Assembly: GCF_014212495.1 (NCBI RefSeq)
Contig: NZ_JACKZC010000003.1
Span: 248,001-312,000 of the forward strand
Length of the DNA: 64,000 nucleotides
DNA from: Pontibacter sp. Tf4
Lineage (GTDB): Bacteria; Bacteroidota; Bacteroidia; Cytophagales; Hymenobacteraceae
Direction of reading: 5' to 3'
Position 1 is the stretch's first letter; each line of letters starts with the position of its first letter. Made by a program: the position numbers and the translations under genes. Under the pieces are notes generated by a model. The model worked only from the letters and a program-made list of their open reading frames with translations. It was not told the origin of the DNA and ran no database searches. Positions 7,649-17,303 of this stretch are shown here, piece by piece.

Positions 7649-10024
7649 ATGAGAAAGAATCATACCAAGGAACACGAAATAGACCTGAAAAGCTGGTTCT
7701 TCAAGTTCCGTGCAAAGTGGTACCTGTTTGCTATTTTCAGTGTGCTGGCACTGGCTGCTGCTTATGTTTACATTAAAAGTTCGGAGCGTATCTATAAGTT
7801 CAGTGCTACGTTGCTGTTAGGCGACCAGCATACAGGCTCTAAAAAAGCGCAGGAGTTACTTAACCTGCTGGAGGTACAGAACAAAGGCATTAAAGTAGAA
7901 GACGAGATCGGTCTGATCACCTCCACCGAGATGATCCGGAAGGCCATGTTGCACCTCGATTTTAATGTATCGTATTACAAGGTAACCGACCACTGGCTGA
8001 ACAACATCACTGATCTGGTAGTGGAAGAGCAGTACGAAACCGCACCTTACGTTATCAGGCTCGATACAACTTCGCCGCAATTGGTGGATGTGCCGATGCA
8101 GATACGCATGTTACCCGATAACAAATATGAGCTGACGGTTAAAGGCAAGGATGTGGCCCGCTATAATTTCCGAAACCATACAATACTGGAAGTGCTGCCC
8201 GATGTGGAGTTTACCAAAGTACTGCCTGTAGGCAAACCTTACAAGGATAAGTACATGAGCTTTACGCTGCTGCCAGCCAAGCATGCCGACATTTCTCCTG
8301 CCCGCAAGCATTACTTTGTGGTTAACAGCCTCGACAGCCAGGTAGGGCACCAGCAGGCAAACCTGAGCGTATCGCCGATAGAGCGTGAGGCCCGCGTTCT
8401 GTCGCTGGTTAGCCAGGGCAGCATTCCGGAGAAAGAGATCCTGTTCCTGAACACGCTGATGAACACCTATGTTGCCAACGACCTGCAGGAAAAGAACTAT
8501 AACGGCCGCAAAACCCTCGAGTTTATAGATGCCGAGCTGGCACAACTATCTGATTCGCTGCGCATCAGCAAGCAGGCGCTGTCATCTTTCCGATCGGCTA
8601 ACCGCATTGCCAACATCGATGTGCAGTCCAACATCAACTACGAAAAGCTGTCGCAGCTGGAGATTGAGAAGGCCCGTATCACCACAGATAAGATCTACTA
8701 CCAGAATATTTTAGAGCAGATACAGAACGGCAACGGCGTGGCGCAGTCGGTTTCGCCTACGGTGGCCGGTATTCAGAACCCGAACCTGAACAACCTGTTC
8801 CTGGAACTATCGGAGCTGAACAAGCAAAAAGCCGGTTATGAGGTAAATGCTACCCAGAAAAACCAGCTGCTGCAGGTACTGGAAGGTAAAATAGAAAGCA
8901 CCAAGCAGGCTATAGTTGCCAACCTGAAAAACCTAATCCGTTCTGCAGACATTTCGCTGAAAGATGTGGAGCGCCGCATGGACCAGATAGAGACCAACCT
9001 GGCCAAAATACCGGAAAACGAGCGCCACCTGATGGACCTGCAGAGCCAGGCTGATTTTATTGACAAACGCTACGACTTTTTGCTGGAAAAACGTGCTGAA
9101 GCAGCCATTTCGCTTGCCACAAACACCACCGACAAAAAGATAGTAGACCATGCTGCCATGGTAAGCGCCGCGCCTATCAACGTGAAGCCAAAAATGATCT
9201 ACATGCTGGCCCTGCTCTTTGGTATGGCTATCCCAGCCGGCCTTATAGTATTGATGAGCAACGTAGATAACACCATACAAGGCAAAAACGACCTGAGCGC
9301 CATTACCAGCATTCCGTTCCTGGGTGTGGTGGCACACGGCAGCAAATCAGATAAGCTGGCAGTTAAAAACAATCCGCGTTCGGCCATTTCCGAGTCGTTC
9401 CGGTCTATCCGGATAAACCTGCAGTACCTGCTCTCGGAAAGCAGCTTTAAAGTGATCGGCGTTACCTCTTCCATTTCCGGCGAGGGAAAAACATTTTGCT
9501 CCGTAAACCTGAGTACCGAACTGGCCCTGTCAGGCAAACGGGTAGTGCTGATAGAATCGGATATGCGCAAGCCTACTTTCAGCAAATACTTTGATACGCA
9601 TAACGCTTCGGGCCTTTCGTCTTACCTGATGCAGGGCCTGCCGCTGGAGGAAGTGATTCAGCAGACAGAGGTCGAAAACCTGGACATTATCCCGTGTGGG
9701 CCGATCCCGGAAAATGCGATCCGCCTGCTGGAACTGCCTAAAATGCGTGAGCTGCTGGAAAACCTGAAATCCCGGTACGACTACATTGTGGTAGATACAC
9801 CGCCGATCGGGTTTGTGTCGGAATACTTCATCCTGATGAAGCACATGGATACCAACCTGTACGTAGTAAAACACAAGTATACCGACAAGGATATGCTGGG
9901 CCAGATAAACGAGCTGTATGCCGCCAAAAAGATCAAGAACATTTACATGATCATAAACGACCTGGACTACAGCAACACCTACGAGTACGGCTACAAGAAA
10001 AAGGCTTCCTATTACTATGTATAG
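7649..10024 (+). CDS. Wzc-type chain-length regulator fused to BY-kinase
   Basis: Inner-membrane polysaccharide co-polymerase with a cytoplasmic bacterial tyrosine kinase, 791 residues. TM1 is at about 22-44, a large periplasmic Wzz region with coiled coil fills about 45-505, and TM2 is at about 512-535. The kinase shows Walker A (SSISGEGKT, about 608-616), Walker A' (VLIESDMRKP, about 632-641) and Walker B (YIVVDTPP). The C-terminus is a tyrosine cluster with seven Tyr in the last 18 residues (Y774, 778, 780, 782, 788-790), the expected autophosphorylation tail. It works with the Wza-like protein just upstream to polymerise and export EPS. An 88-nt gap with a strong inverted repeat precedes the flippase gene. 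Confidence 0.93.
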   Translation: MRKNHTKEHEIDLKSWFFKFRAKWYLFAIFSVLALAAAYVYIKSSERIYKFSATLLLGDQHTGSKKAQELLNLLEVQNKGIKVEDEIGLITSTEMIRKAMLHLDFNVSYYKVTDHWLNNITDLVVEEQYETAPYVIRLDTTSPQLVDVPMQIRMLPDNKYELTVKGKDVARYNFRNHTILEVLPDVEFTKVLPVGKPYKDKYMSFTLLPAKHADISPARKHYFVVNSLDSQVGHQQANLSVSPIEREARVLSLVSQGSIPEKEILFLNTLMNTYVANDLQEKNYNGRKTLEFIDAELAQLSDSLRISKQALSSFRSANRIANIDVQSNINYEKLSQLEIEKARITTDKIYYQNILEQIQNGNGVAQSVSPTVAGIQNPNLNNLFLELSELNKQKAGYEVNATQKNQLLQVLEGKIESTKQAIVANLKNLIRSADISLKDVERRMDQIETNLAKIPENERHLMDLQSQADFIDKRYDFLLEKRAEAAISLATNTTDKKIVDHAAMVSAAPINVKPKMIYMLALLFGMAIPAGLIVLMSNVDNTIQGKNDLSAITSIPFLGVVAHGSKSDKLAVKNNPRSAISESFRSIRINLQYLLSESSFKVIGVTSSISGEGKTFCSVNLSTELALSGKRVVLIESDMRKPTFSKYFDTHNASGLSSYLMQGLPLEEVIQQTEVENLDIIPCGPIPENAIRLLELPKMRELLENLKSRYDYIVVDTPPIGFVSEYFILMKHMDTNLYVVKHKYTDKDMLGQINELYAAKKIKNIYMIINDLDYSNTYEYGYKKKASYYYV

Positions 10025-10060
10025 CGGCAGCCTGCCCTAAACCTATACCCTTAACCTGGC

Positions 10061-10094
10061 GCCTGCAACAACTATAGCTATAATTGTTGCAGGC
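10061..10094. other. Near-perfect 34-nt palindrome between wzc-like and wzx-like genes
   Basis: GCCTGCAACAA (10061-10071) pairs with TTGTTGCAGGC (10084-10094), and the centre TATAGCTATA is itself self-complementary, leaving one mismatch. No T tract follows, so it is not a typical terminator. It could limit read-through, act as an mRNA processing site, or bind a protein as DNA. Its arms carry the CTATAG word that recurs through the window. Confidence 0.55.
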
Positions 10095-10112
10095 CGCCGA
10101 GAATATCTGTTT

Positions 10113-11639
10113 ATGAGTAACAATTTGGCATCGAAAGCAGTGAGTGGCATAAAGTGGGGGTCAGCTTCTACGGTTGCCAACGCTGTGATGCAGATCGGCT
10201 ATACGGCCGTGATGGCCAGGCTTCTGAACCCGGAAGCGTTTGGTCTGGTGGCACTGGCCGGTGTAGTACTACGCTTCGGCTCCTATTTTGCTAACCTGGG
10301 CCTCAACAAAGCAATCGTTCAGAAAGAAGAATTAAACCCGGAGCATATACGGGCGGCTTTTACGTCGTCGGTATTGCTGGGCGCACTTTTTACAGCTATT
10401 ACCTGGGTGGCAGCACCTGCCGCAGCGCTCTTCTTTAAAAACCCTGAAGCGGTGCCTATTATCCGCGTCATGGCCTTTATGTTCCTGATAAACGGCCTTT
10501 CGTCAACGGCGGTGAGCTTGATGGAGCGCAACATGCAGTTCAAAGCACTCAGCATCCTCGAAACAATTTCCTACATCTTATCTTACCTGGGCATTGGTGT
10601 TATCCTGGCCTACCTCGATTTTGGTGTGTGGGCACTGGTGCTGGCTTCGCTGTCGCAGTTCTTTTTTGTTTCGCTGGGATCTTATGCGCTTACCCGGCAC
10701 AATGTGCTTTTCCTTTTCGACTGGCAGGCCTATAAGCCACTTTTTGCTTATGGCAGCCGCATGTCCATCATCAGTTTCCTCGAGTTCCTGAGCATCAACC
10801 TGGACACCATCCTTATCGGGCGCTTTTTAGGAGACTATAAGCTGGGTATCTATAACCGCTCACGCGAGCTGGTGAGCCAGCCCATGCACATGCTTACCCG
10901 CACCCTTATCAAAGTGATCTTTCCGTCTTTCAGTAAAATGCAGTCGGATAACGAAAAGCTGGGGAAGGCTTATCTGTCGAGTATAACACTGCTGGCCGCC
11001 ATCATTATCCCTATTTGTTTAGGCATACTGGTAGCAGCCCCGGAAATTGTGCGCATCCTGCTTGGCGAGAAATGGGCAGCGGCCGTGCCGGTGCTGCAGA
11101 TCCTGTGCCTGGGTATCCCGCTTAACTTCCTGACCATGTTTGCCGGTATCATCTGCGATGCAAAAGCGATCCTGGACGTGAAGATCATCCTGAACATAGC
11201 ACTGATGGGCGTGATAGCCGTTTTCTTTTATTTACTAAAGGATTTTGGCCTGATCGGGTTTGCCTGGGCGGTTGTGCTGTCGGAGGTGGTGAAAATGGGC
11301 TTTTACCAGAAGGTGATGAAGGATGCCCTGCATATCAACTATGGACAGCAATTGCTGGCCTATTTGCCTGGCCTGCTGAACGGTGTGTTCGCGGCGGCGG
11401 CCATTTACGTAGTTACCTCGTTGCTCAGCAACCTTAATTTGCCTGCCATAGTAGTACTAATAGCACAGATCGCCACAGGTGCCGTAGCACTGGGAGTTTC
11501 CACGCTGTTCTTCCCTCACAAACTTCTAAGAGCAGAGATCGGGAAACTACTGTCCAAAATGGGCATCGCTGATAATTCAGCCTCTTACTACGGCCGGATT
11601 ATCAACAAATACAAAACGTATATTATTAAGGAAGCATAG
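10113..11639 (+). CDS. Wzx-type lipopolysaccharide/EPS flippase (MOP superfamily)
   Basis: A 508-residue integral membrane protein predicted to flip undecaprenyl-linked repeat units to the periplasm. It has about 12-14 hydrophobic segments and the N-terminal signature of the WzxC/TuaB group (SGIKWGSASTVANAVMQI, then ARLLNPEAFGLVALAGVV). The middle contains the conserved NLDTILIGRFLGDYKLGIYNRSRELV segment of this subgroup in two overlapping parts (DTILIGRFLG and LGIYNRS). It lies after the Wza/Wzc pair and before a GT4 transferase with 20 nt spacing. The lipid-linked substrate cannot be deduced. Confidence 0.9.
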   Translation: MSNNLASKAVSGIKWGSASTVANAVMQIGYTAVMARLLNPEAFGLVALAGVVLRFGSYFANLGLNKAIVQKEELNPEHIRAAFTSSVLLGALFTAITWVAAPAAALFFKNPEAVPIIRVMAFMFLINGLSSTAVSLMERNMQFKALSILETISYILSYLGIGVILAYLDFGVWALVLASLSQFFFVSLGSYALTRHNVLFLFDWQAYKPLFAYGSRMSIISFLEFLSINLDTILIGRFLGDYKLGIYNRSRELVSQPMHMLTRTLIKVIFPSFSKMQSDNEKLGKAYLSSITLLAAIIIPICLGILVAAPEIVRILLGEKWAAAVPVLQILCLGIPLNFLTMFAGIICDAKAILDVKIILNIALMGVIAVFFYLLKDFGLIGFAWAVVLSEVVKMGFYQKVMKDALHINYGQQLLAYLPGLLNGVFAAAAIYVVTSLLSNLNLPAIVVLIAQIATGAVALGVSTLFFPHKLLRAEIGKLLSKMGIADNSASYYGRIINKYKTYIIKEA

Positions 11640-11659
11640 CGCAGGAAGGTATACAAACT

Positions 11660-12868
11660 ATGGAGTTAACTATTGGGGTCTGCGGACCTATAGGCCTGAA
11701 TCTACTGGACTGGGACTTAAAACACGAAGAACTGCCCGAGACGAACGCTTTTCCGCTGACGTCTCATTTTATAAATGCTCTGCTAAAAAGAGGCTATAAA
11801 GTTATTGGCTATACCAATTCGCCGGTGCTGCAGGAACCTAAAGTGCTGCAAAGCGGCAACCTTACCATTTGTATCAGCACGGTGAAGCCAAAACCAGGGC
11901 GCCGTTTCTTTAATTACGAGATCGCTGAACTGCGCAAAATGATAGCGGCCTACCCTGCCGATATCATCAGTGCCTTCTGGACATACGAATATGCCTTGGC
12001 TGCTCTGAGGAGCAATATACCTGCAGTGGTCAACATTCATGATGTAGCCCTGAAGATACTGTTGAAGCAGCCCGATGTGTTCCGGTTTGTGCGCTGGATG
12101 ATGAACTATAGATCGGTGAGCAAAGCCGAGTACCTGGTAGCCAATTCCAACTATACCTATAGTTTGCTTGCATCGGCGGAGAAAGCAAAAACTGTAACTA
12201 TAAACAACTTTTATACCCCTGAAATTGAAAAGATAAGCAAAACCATTCCTGTGAAGGGCAACTATATCGTGTCGGTGGTGCAGGGCTTTACCAAACGCAA
12301 AAACATACACGGCAGCCTGCAGGCCTTTGCCAAAGTGCGCGCCCGCTTCCCCGACCTCGAATACCATTTAGTGGGTGTGGAAATGGAAGAAAATGGACTG
12401 GCACACCAATACGCCAAACAACTGGGTATTGCCGATGGTGTGAAGTTTATAGGTTGCCTGGAGTTTGATGACGTGGTAAAAGAGATTGCCGGTGCCAAAG
12501 TGCTGGTACATCCGTCGTATGAAGAATCGTTTGGAATGGCGGTGCTGGAAGCCATGGTGGCAGGTACACCTGTGGTAGGCGGTGAAAACAGTGGTTTTGT
12601 GCCGGAACTGCTGGCACACGGCAAAGCAGGCCAGCTCTGCGATGTTACTTCGCCGGAGGCAATGGCGAACTGTACTATAAAACTGCTGGAAGACGAACAA
12701 CTATGGCAGGAAACCGTACGCTACGCAAAACAGTATGCCAAAGCAAATTTCTCTGAAGATGTAGTGCTGCAGCAGCACCTTGCCCTGTTTGGCCGTGTGC
12801 TCGGCCGTAAGCTGGTGCCTGCCCAGGAGCCGTATGAGCCTGTACCCGGCCGCCGCCTGAGCGCCTGA
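11660..12868 (+). CDS. GT4-family glycosyltransferase
   Basis: A 402-residue retaining glycosyltransferase of the GT-B fold. The C-terminal Glycos_transf_1 region is clear: GNYIVSVVQGFTKRKN (about 200-215), FIGCLEFDDVV, VHPSYEESFGMAVLEAM with the E-x7-E type motif (about 286-302), and GTPVVGGENSGFVPEL. The N-terminal half has the usual nucleotide-free Rossmann domain (SAFWTYEYALAALR, VVNIHD). No signal peptide is present; it should be cytoplasmic or membrane-associated. It sits 20 nt after the flippase and 23 nt before the polymerase, so it probably assembles the EPS repeat unit. Donor and acceptor are unknown. Confidence 0.9.
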   Translation: MELTIGVCGPIGLNLLDWDLKHEELPETNAFPLTSHFINALLKRGYKVIGYTNSPVLQEPKVLQSGNLTICISTVKPKPGRRFFNYEIAELRKMIAAYPADIISAFWTYEYALAALRSNIPAVVNIHDVALKILLKQPDVFRFVRWMMNYRSVSKAEYLVANSNYTYSLLASAEKAKTVTINNFYTPEIEKISKTIPVKGNYIVSVVQGFTKRKNIHGSLQAFAKVRARFPDLEYHLVGVEMEENGLAHQYAKQLGIADGVKFIGCLEFDDVVKEIAGAKVLVHPSYEESFGMAVLEAMVAGTPVVGGENSGFVPELLAHGKAGQLCDVTSPEAMANCTIKLLEDEQLWQETVRYAKQYAKANFSEDVVLQQHLALFGRVLGRKLVPAQEPYEPVPGRRLSA

Positions 12869-12891
12869 CCCTACTACTATATTGTAGCCCG

Positions 12892-14190
12892 ATGAAGCTG
12901 AACTATACATTCTTATTCCTGCTCCCGCTGGTGCTTATTTTCCTGCTGGACAACCTGTTTATGGAGCTACTGGCGCCCAACAGTGCGAGCGGTGGTGGCA
13001 CGCTCATCAGCTCTTCGGCCAAGCTCATAGCCGGTATCGCTATTGTGTATAGTGCCCTGTTCTTCCAACGGATGTCGGTGCCAATGAAGTGGGCTTTCTT
13101 TTTAACTGCCCTGTACCTTTTTGGCCTGTCGCTGGAATCATACTATAAATACAGCACCTTTTTTGTATACCCGCACGTGTTCCTGAAGGTGATGATCTTT
13201 TTTTACTCGCTTTTCATCTATACCTACTATAAAGGGAACAATTACGTAAAAATGCACCACCTGGTGTTCTTTATACTGGGCGGTTTCTGGTTAAACGTAC
13301 TTGTGGTGAACCCAGATGCCCTTAGCATCTCTTCGTTCACACACCACGAGCGCGGCGTGCATTCCACATCGGTGTACATGCTTATTATACCTTTTCTGTA
13401 TTTCCTGACACAGTATTTCTTTAAAGCCAAATGGTATAGTTTGCCGATGGCCTTTTTTGTGCTGCTCACTATTTTCTTTTTCCAGCACCGCACCGTGTGG
13501 GTTTGTACGGCTATAGTTCTGGGGGTTTACTACCTGCTGTTCCGTTTCAAAACCAATACACCTATCGGTATCGGTAAGATTCTTCCTATCATTGGCATCA
13601 TCGTAGCGGGTGCTCTGGCCAGCAGTGCCTTCCTGTTCTCCATGCACCCCGAGATCATCACCAAGATCATGGAGAACTTCTCGGATATCGAAAATTTTGA
13701 TAAACAGGGTACCGGCAGCTGGCGCTACAACCAGTGGATGTCTTACCTCCCTTTTATAAAAGAGAACTTGTTTATGGGGATGCGCTTCGAGGGGTTTGAG
13801 CTACCCATCCAGTTTTACCGCGACGACATTGACAAGCCTGTTTTTGAAGACGGGTATGGCCACTTCTTCCATAGTTTTTATGTGGATGTGCTGTTCTACG
13901 CCGGTTTGCTTGGTTTATCGCTGTTTTTATGGCAGGCGTTTTATGCTATCTGGAAAGCGTTGCGGGTAAAGCGCCTGAACGAAAACCAGATCATCATGAT
14001 CGCGTTTATCATCAGCGGCTTTGTATTTGGTATCTCTTATATACTTCCAGCGTATTACTATGGGATACTCGGGCTAACCATTGTGCTGCTCGAGGAAGAT
14101 GAGCCAGAGAACATATCTTATTTAAAAGAATTTGCTGCCCGTAAAAAGCGTGCGCTGCTGGCACTGAAACAAAGACTGGTCTCGCACTAA
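12892..14190 (+). CDS. O-antigen ligase / Wzy-like polymerase
   Basis: A 432-residue polytopic membrane protein with about ten hydrophobic segments and a large periplasmic loop (about 255-330). The loop and next helix contain TGSWRYNQWMSY and later HSFYVDVLFYAGLLGLSLF, which follows the Wzy_C/O-antigen ligase pattern of a conserved H with hydrophobics followed by G-x-x-G-L. In an operon with Wzx and Wzc the likely role is polymerisation of the flipped repeat units, although sequence alone cannot separate polymerase from ligase. Confidence 0.8.
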   Translation: MKLNYTFLFLLPLVLIFLLDNLFMELLAPNSASGGGTLISSSAKLIAGIAIVYSALFFQRMSVPMKWAFFLTALYLFGLSLESYYKYSTFFVYPHVFLKVMIFFYSLFIYTYYKGNNYVKMHHLVFFILGGFWLNVLVVNPDALSISSFTHHERGVHSTSVYMLIIPFLYFLTQYFFKAKWYSLPMAFFVLLTIFFFQHRTVWVCTAIVLGVYYLLFRFKTNTPIGIGKILPIIGIIVAGALASSAFLFSMHPEIITKIMENFSDIENFDKQGTGSWRYNQWMSYLPFIKENLFMGMRFEGFELPIQFYRDDIDKPVFEDGYGHFFHSFYVDVLFYAGLLGLSLFLWQAFYAIWKALRVKRLNENQIIMIAFIISGFVFGISYILPAYYYGILGLTIVLLEEDEPENISYLKEFAARKKRALLALKQRLVSH

Positions 14191-14224
14191 CAACTATAGG
14201 TTTGTAGCGTGCGGGTACTTTTAG

Positions 14225-15184
14225 ATGACAACCCTTATTACTATGCAAACATCTACCAACTATACACAACAACCCTTAGACACCCCGGTGCTTCTGATCA
14301 TTTTTAACAGGGCACATACTACGCAAAAAGTATTGGACCGCATACGTCAGGTAAAACCAAAGAAACTATACGTTGCCGCCGATGGTCCGCGTCCGGGCCA
14401 TGAAACCGATGCCGTGCGCTGCGCCGAAGCCCGCGCCGTAATTGAGCAGGTGGACTGGGACTGCGAAGTAAAAACACTTTTCAGAGAGCAGAACTTAGGC
14501 TGTGGCGTGGCTCCATCCAGCGCGATCACCTGGCTTTTCGAGCACGAAGAAACCGGTATTATACTGGAAGATGACTGTGTGCCATCAAAAAGCTTTTTCT
14601 GGTTCTGCCAGGAACTGCTGGAGAAATATAAAAACGATACCCGTGTAATGCACATCAGTGGCAACAACTACCTGAACGGCTGGCAACGAGACTCAGATTA
14701 CTCTTATTACTTCTCTAACAAAGTGAACAGCTGGGGCTGGGCAACCTGGCGCCGTGCCTGGCAACTATACGACTTCAACCTGGGCAATTACCCGGAGCTT
14801 AAAAACAAAGGCTACCTGAACGGCATCTTCCTGAACAAATTTGAAGAAACCTACCGCTTAAGTAAGATAGAGGAAACTATAGCCAACCTGCAGAAAGGCG
14901 ATGTATGGGATTACCAATGGGAATTTACCGTGTACTCTAACTCCGGTCTTTGCATTGTGCCGGAAGTGAACCTGGTGAGCAACATTGGTTTCGGCGAAGA
15001 TGCCACGCACACCTTTAACCAGTTTGAGGAGAAGGCCAAAATACGCGAGAACGAGATCAGTTTTCCGTTGCGCCACCCGCGATTTGTTATTCGCGACCAG
15101 GAATCGGACCGCCGCTACTTTAACCGCATGATGCGCGACAAGGCCAGTGCCAAGTTAAAAGCGTTGTTCAATTTTAGTCTGTAA
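14225..15184 (+). CDS. Glycosyltransferase (GT-A, sugar transferase of the HlpA-like group)
   Basis: A 319-residue protein with TPVLLIIFNRAHTTQKVL at the N-terminus, KKLYVAADGPRPG, then IILEDDCVPSKSFFWF, where EDD-x-x provides the DxD-like metal site of a GT-A fold. NKVNSWGWATWRRAW follows, a signature of the bacterial 'hemolytic protein HlpA-like' sugar transferases. The first ATG at 14225 is used; an in-frame ATG at 14243 is a possible alternative. It ends 3 nt before the next GT4 gene, indicating tight translational coupling. Donor specificity is unknown. Confidence 0.83.
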   Translation: MTTLITMQTSTNYTQQPLDTPVLLIIFNRAHTTQKVLDRIRQVKPKKLYVAADGPRPGHETDAVRCAEARAVIEQVDWDCEVKTLFREQNLGCGVAPSSAITWLFEHEETGIILEDDCVPSKSFFWFCQELLEKYKNDTRVMHISGNNYLNGWQRDSDYSYYFSNKVNSWGWATWRRAWQLYDFNLGNYPELKNKGYLNGIFLNKFEETYRLSKIEETIANLQKGDVWDYQWEFTVYSNSGLCIVPEVNLVSNIGFGEDATHTFNQFEEKAKIRENEISFPLRHPRFVIRDQESDRRYFNRMMRDKASAKLKALFNFSL

Positions 15185-15187
15185 GCC

Positions 15188-16435
15188 ATGAAAGTACTTT
15201 TATCGGCATACGCCTGCGAACCGCACCGTGGCACCGAACTGGGCAACGGCTGGAACTGGGCACTGAACACTGCTAAACTGGGCCACGAAGTATGGTGCCT
15301 CACAACTATAGAAGGCCGCGCCGCCATAGAAGCTGAGGTAGAAAGGCTGGCCATGCCTAACCTTCACATCGTGTTTGTAGAGCTGCCCTCCTGGATCGAC
15401 AAAGCCTTTGAATACCATCTGGGTTTTTACTTCCATTACATCGCCTGGCAGCAGTATGCTTACCGCAAAGCCAAAGAGCTGGACAGAACTATAGATTTTG
15501 ACCTGGTACACCATGCAACGATTGGTAGCCTGCAGCTTGGCACAGCTCTCTGGAAACTAAATAAACCGCTCATTTTCGGGCCATGTGGTGGCGGACAGGA
15601 AGCACCTAAAGCTTTTAAAAAATATTTTTATAGCAGTTGGAAAGAAGAAGTCATCCGCTCCTGGATCAGTAAACTGTTGCTGGCTGTGAACCCGGACGTA
15701 AAGAAAACCATGCAACGGGCATCGCTGGTACTTACCACTAACCAGGACACCTACGATATGGCAGCCAAGGCCAGCGCATTAAACCCGCAGATGTTCCTAG
15801 ACACCAGCCTGCCGGAGAGCTTTTACCCCTCAGAATACCCTGTTCGTGAACCTAAAGAAGTACTGAACATACTATGGGTAGGCCGCCTGTTCGCCCGCAA
15901 GGGATTACCGGTAGTACTGGAAGCCCTGAAACATGTTCGTCCGGATGTACCGTTTAAGTTGACTATACTCGGCGATGGCCCGATGCGCGACATGGTGCCG
16001 CAATGGATAGCTGAAAACAACCTGCAAGGCAAAGTAGACTGGAAAGGCCAGGTGCCGTGGGAAGAAGTAAAACGCGCTTACACCGAGAGCGACCTGTTCC
16101 TGTTCTGCAGCTTGCGCGATTCTTCTCCTGCTCAGTTTTTGGAAGCCATGGCCTATGGGCTACCTGTGGTAACACTGGACCTGCACGGTGGTAAAAATCT
16201 GGTGCCTGATAGCGCAGGTATAAAAGTACCTGTCACCAACCCTGTCCAAACCTGCAAAGCGCTGGCAAAGGCTGTGGAGCAACTATACGATAACCCGATG
16301 CTGCGCGAAGAAATGGGCCGCAACGGTTATGCGTTTGCAAAAACCCAAACCTGGACCTTAAAAACAGAACATATTGCCGGCCTTTATAGTAAGTATACCC
16401 AAGCTAAACCCACAGAACTACCTGTTCAACCCTAA
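15188..16435 (+). CDS. GT4-family glycosyltransferase
   Basis: 415 residues, GT-B fold. The N-terminus MKVLLSAYACEPHRGTELG contains the glycine-containing acceptor loop frequent in this GT4 branch. The C-terminal donor site shows NILWVGRLFARKGLPVVLEAL in two parts (ILWVGRLFARKGLP, VVLEALKHV), ILGDGPMRDMV, and SLRDSSPAQFLEAMAYGLPVV with the glutamate of the E-x7-E motif slightly altered. It lies in the EPS operon, 3 nt after the preceding transferase and 16 nt before the GT2 gene. It probably adds one sugar of the repeat unit on the cytoplasmic face. Confidence 0.9.
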   Translation: MKVLLSAYACEPHRGTELGNGWNWALNTAKLGHEVWCLTTIEGRAAIEAEVERLAMPNLHIVFVELPSWIDKAFEYHLGFYFHYIAWQQYAYRKAKELDRTIDFDLVHHATIGSLQLGTALWKLNKPLIFGPCGGGQEAPKAFKKYFYSSWKEEVIRSWISKLLLAVNPDVKKTMQRASLVLTTNQDTYDMAAKASALNPQMFLDTSLPESFYPSEYPVREPKEVLNILWVGRLFARKGLPVVLEALKHVRPDVPFKLTILGDGPMRDMVPQWIAENNLQGKVDWKGQVPWEEVKRAYTESDLFLFCSLRDSSPAQFLEAMAYGLPVVTLDLHGGKNLVPDSAGIKVPVTNPVQTCKALAKAVEQLYDNPMLREEMGRNGYAFAKTQTWTLKTEHIAGLYSKYTQAKPTELPVQP

Positions 16436-16451
16436 TTACCCTTAACCCGAC

Positions 16452-17291
16452 ATGATCCATATAGTAATACCTGTTTTCAATCGTAAGAATTTTACCCGCG
16501 AATGTTTGTTGTCGCTGAAGCGAGGCACTAACCAGAACTATACTGTTATAGTAGTAGACGATGGCTCTACAGATGGTACGGCCGATATGCTGCGCGAAGA
16601 ATTTCCGGAGGTAAAAGTGCTTTTCGGAGATGGCAACCTGTTCTGGACAGCCAGCGTGAACATGGGCCTGAAACACGCACTGCAGCACGGGGCCGAGTAT
16701 GTAATGACCCTGAACAACGACCTGGAAGTAGCTGAAGATTTTATCGAGAATACCTACAAGTGGATCCGGCAGAAACCGAATGCGGTGATTGGTGCCCTGG
16801 AGATGGATGCCGTTACCCGCGAACCGTTCTGTGGCGGCGAGATCATCGATTTTAAGCGCAACAAAGTACGTTACCTGCTGGATGAACTGCCAAAAGAGAA
16901 ACAGACAGGTTTGCATGCGGTATCGCAGTTGCCGGGCCGAGGCCTACTTATTCCGCGCGCTGTGATAGAAAAGATCGGCCTGTTCGACCAGGACCGCTTC
17001 CCGCATTACGTAGCCGATTACGATTATACGCACACTGCCCTACGCAACGGCTTTGAACTATACGTGAACTACGACGCCAAACTATACACCTACCCCGAAG
17101 AGAGCGGCGAGCGCAAAAACCGCAAAGAAAAATCGCTGAAGAACTTTTACAACCACCTGTTTGATATAAAAGGCGGCGGCAACCTGCGCGATTTCACCCG
17201 CTTTACGTTAAAGAACTGCCCAACACCGTATATACCATACTACCTGGTAAATGGGGTGGCCCGCCGTATTTTCGGGTATCTGGTACATTAA
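16452..17291 (+). CDS. GT2-family glycosyltransferase
   Basis: 279-residue inverting glycosyltransferase. It begins IHIVIPVFNRKNFTRECL and has VVDDGSTDGT (about 36-45), the nucleotide-binding motif of GT2 enzymes, and TLNNDLEV (about 90-97) as the DxD-type metal motif. PGRGLLIPRAVIEKIGLFD and FPHYVADYDYTHTALRNGF match the rhamnosyltransferase-like branch. No membrane segment is present. It fits rhamnose or related deoxysugar transfer, but no dTDP-rhamnose genes (rmlA/B/D) occur in the window, so the donor remains open. Confidence 0.88.
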   Translation: MIHIVIPVFNRKNFTRECLLSLKRGTNQNYTVIVVDDGSTDGTADMLREEFPEVKVLFGDGNLFWTASVNMGLKHALQHGAEYVMTLNNDLEVAEDFIENTYKWIRQKPNAVIGALEMDAVTREPFCGGEIIDFKRNKVRYLLDELPKEKQTGLHAVSQLPGRGLLIPRAVIEKIGLFDQDRFPHYVADYDYTHTALRNGFELYVNYDAKLYTYPEESGERKNRKEKSLKNFYNHLFDIKGGGNLRDFTRFTLKNCPTPYIPYYLVNGVARRIFGYLVH

Positions 17292-17303
17292 ACTATAAAA
17301 CTT

